Below are positions 33,397 to 34,158 of a DNA stretch of 34,158 bases, piece after piece (position 1 is the stretch's first letter; each line of letters opens with the position of its first letter). Location of the stretch: the NCBI GenBank assembly GCA_018004645.1, contig JAGNBV010000022.1, forward strand, positions 1 to 34,158, in the 5' to 3' direction. Source of the stretch: Bacteroidales bacterium. Lineage in GTDB: Bacteria; Bacteroidota; Bacteroidia; Bacteroidales; CAIWKO01. The notes beneath the pieces are model-generated. The model ran no database searches, was not told where the DNA came from, and was given only the letters and a program-made list of their open reading frames with translations. The translations under genes were made by a program, and so were the position numbers.

Positions 33397-34011
33397 ATGA
33401 AAAAATTTCTGGTTACATTGCTCATTACCGGACTGGTTTTCAGTGCACAGGTATATGCACAGCAGGGCAAGGGAAGCGATAAGCCCCCGAAGCCTCCCAA
33501 ACCGCAGCCAGTAAAAGTTAAAACGCCTCCTGTGCCCAAACCGGCTGTCGGCCAGCCGCCTAAACCAGTTGTTCCTGTAAAACCCGGAGAACCCCAAACG
33601 CCTGTAAAACCACAAAACCCGCAGGGCAAAGACAAAACTCAGGGTGAAGTAAAAGATAAAGAAAATCAGGGCAAAGGCAATGCCTATGGAAAAAATAAGG
33701 AAGGCCTGGAAGGCAAAGAATTCGGACAACATCGGGCTGCAGAAGCAAAATCAAAACAGGAAGCAGTATCCAATTCAAAGCAGTCAATCAACAGTACTAC
33801 CAAAACCAACGAAGATACGCACGCCAAGATAAAAGAGGCGAAAAACAAATTAGAACAAAACAAAAAAGACAAGAAGATAACCGATGCTGAGTATAACAAA
33901 AAGAAAAAGGAACTCGACGATCTGGAAATGCAGGTAAATGAACTGGAAAAGAAGAACAGCGAAGTGAAAGACAAGCTCAACAAAGAATCATCGGCCAAAG
34001 GTAAGAAATAA
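33397..34011 (+). CDS. Exported Pro/Lys-rich protein with C-terminal coiled coil
   Basis: A 204-residue protein. The signal peptide is at 1-21 (MKKFLVTLLITGLVFSAQVYA). Residues about 25-75 are a low-complexity P-K-P/V-K-P repeat region, likely extended and wall- or surface-spanning. Residues about 76-120 are G/K/E-rich and disordered. Residues about 125-200 form a strongly charged helix with heptads (IKEAKNKLEQ ... LDDLEMQVNELEKK). The pI should be very high. No catalytic domain is present. It resembles TonB-like or peptidoglycan-spanning linkers in composition only, without a TonB C-terminal domain. It is co-transcribed with the small lipoprotein, whose helical segment might be its partner; that is inference. 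Confidence 0.75.
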   Translation: MKKFLVTLLITGLVFSAQVYAQQGKGSDKPPKPPKPQPVKVKTPPVPKPAVGQPPKPVVPVKPGEPQTPVKPQNPQGKDKTQGEVKDKENQGKGNAYGKNKEGLEGKEFGQHRAAEAKSKQEAVSNSKQSINSTTKTNEDTHAKIKEAKNKLEQNKKDKKITDAEYNKKKKELDDLEMQVNELEKKNSEVKDKLNKESSAKGKK

Positions 34012-34031
34012 CCTTGTCAAGGTGAACTTAT

Positions 34032-34061
34032 AAAGGCTTTCCGAAAGGGAGGCCTTTTTTT
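34032..34061. terminator. Bidirectional-looking terminator with a GAAA tetraloop
   Basis: The 11-bp stem AAAGGCTTTCC/GGGAGGCCTTT (two G-U pairs) closes a GAAA loop. A T-run follows the stem, through 34061. It lies 20 bases after the stop of the 33397 gene. On the other strand it overlaps the stop codon of the partial gene at 34060-34158 and has an A-rich flank, so it could stop transcription from both sides. Confidence 0.85.
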
Positions 34062-34158
34062 ATTTCCAGGCGATAAATATTATGGCAATTACAGCCAGCG
34101 CTATGCCAACGATATTTATACCGGAGAGCTTTTCTTTAAAGAACCAATAGCCGGTGAG
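34060..34158 (-). CDS. C-terminal end of a probable EamA/DMT-type transporter (5' end outside window)
   Basis: This frame enters from the right edge and stops at TAA (34060-34062). Its 32 residues include WFFKEKLSGINIVGI followed by a hydrophobic helix ending IAWK. The pattern of a charged E-K-L turn before a last helix with a G-I-x-L start is typical of the final repeat of drug/metabolite transporters. The identification rests on this short tail only. The stop codon overlaps the T-run of the terminator hairpin. Confidence 0.55.
   Translation of the reverse strand, partial: LTGYWFFKEKLSGINIVGIALAVIAIIFIAWK

Noticed and set aside
33684..33998. Serine/phenylalanine-rich antisense frame of 104 codons
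   Set aside because: It is the complement of the lysine/glutamate-rich coiled coil and is low-complexity, with no initiation signals.
1..34158. tRNA, rRNA, known riboswitches, prophage or integrase genes
   Set aside because: None was recognised by eye on either strand; a weak or unusual RNA could be missed without a covariance search.

Overview
The window looks like chromosomal DNA of a Bacteroidota bacterium, most likely Bacteroidales-like. The evidence is two proteins with type IX secretion (T9SS) C-terminal sorting domains, a gingipain-type C25 protease, a TamL-type lipoprotein of the Omp85 family, an oversized signal peptidase I, and the Bacteroidota -7 promoter motif TAnnTTTG in front of about ten genes. 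No rRNA, tRNA, CRISPR or phage module was seen.

Layout. Bases 1-125 look like the right end of an IS66-family insertion sequence cut off by the window edge. Bases 230-2858 (minus) hold signal peptidase I followed by a Gate-domain membrane protein. A small membrane protein (3121-3675) ends at a clear terminator. Bases 3998-7601 (minus) are a MacB/FtsX-type permease followed by tamL. Next comes about 1.1 kb without genes (7640-8775). It is full of repeats: a 39-bp direct repeat at its two edges, a 71-bp palindrome-containing repeat in two copies, and strong hairpins. An rRNA methyltransferase follows, apparently starting at a TTG codon. Bases 10113-14631 form a tight operon: SpoIID-domain protein, ComEC and an ArsB/SLC13-like permease. 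Small hypothetical genes follow, then an exported two-gene unit (minus, 15674-17928) of a flavin-reductase-fold protein and an amidohydrolase lipoprotein.

Bases 18263-26997 are mainly cell-surface genes: a 1397-residue C25 protease with PKD, CUB and Ig-like domains and a T9SS tail, a BadF/NAGK-type sugar kinase, an envelope protein of unknown function, and a 13-repeat BNR propeller with a T9SS tail. Bases 27114-33056 hold an iron-sulfur flavoprotein and, on the minus strand, a three-gene catabolic operon: a PLP fold-type II enzyme, diaminopropionate ammonia-lyase (ygeX) and a fused 2Fe-2S/molybdopterin hydroxylase. This resembles part of the anaerobic purine (uric acid) degradation clusters of E. 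coli and gut bacteria. The right end has a 64-residue lipoprotein, a Pro/Lys-rich exported protein, a GNRA-loop terminator and the tail of a probable EamA-type transporter.

I found no convincing entirely new defence or mobile system. The best candidates for new biology are the repeat-packed block at 7640-8775, the exported flavin-reductase/amidohydrolase pair, and the compact catabolic operon with its second, unassigned PLP enzyme.
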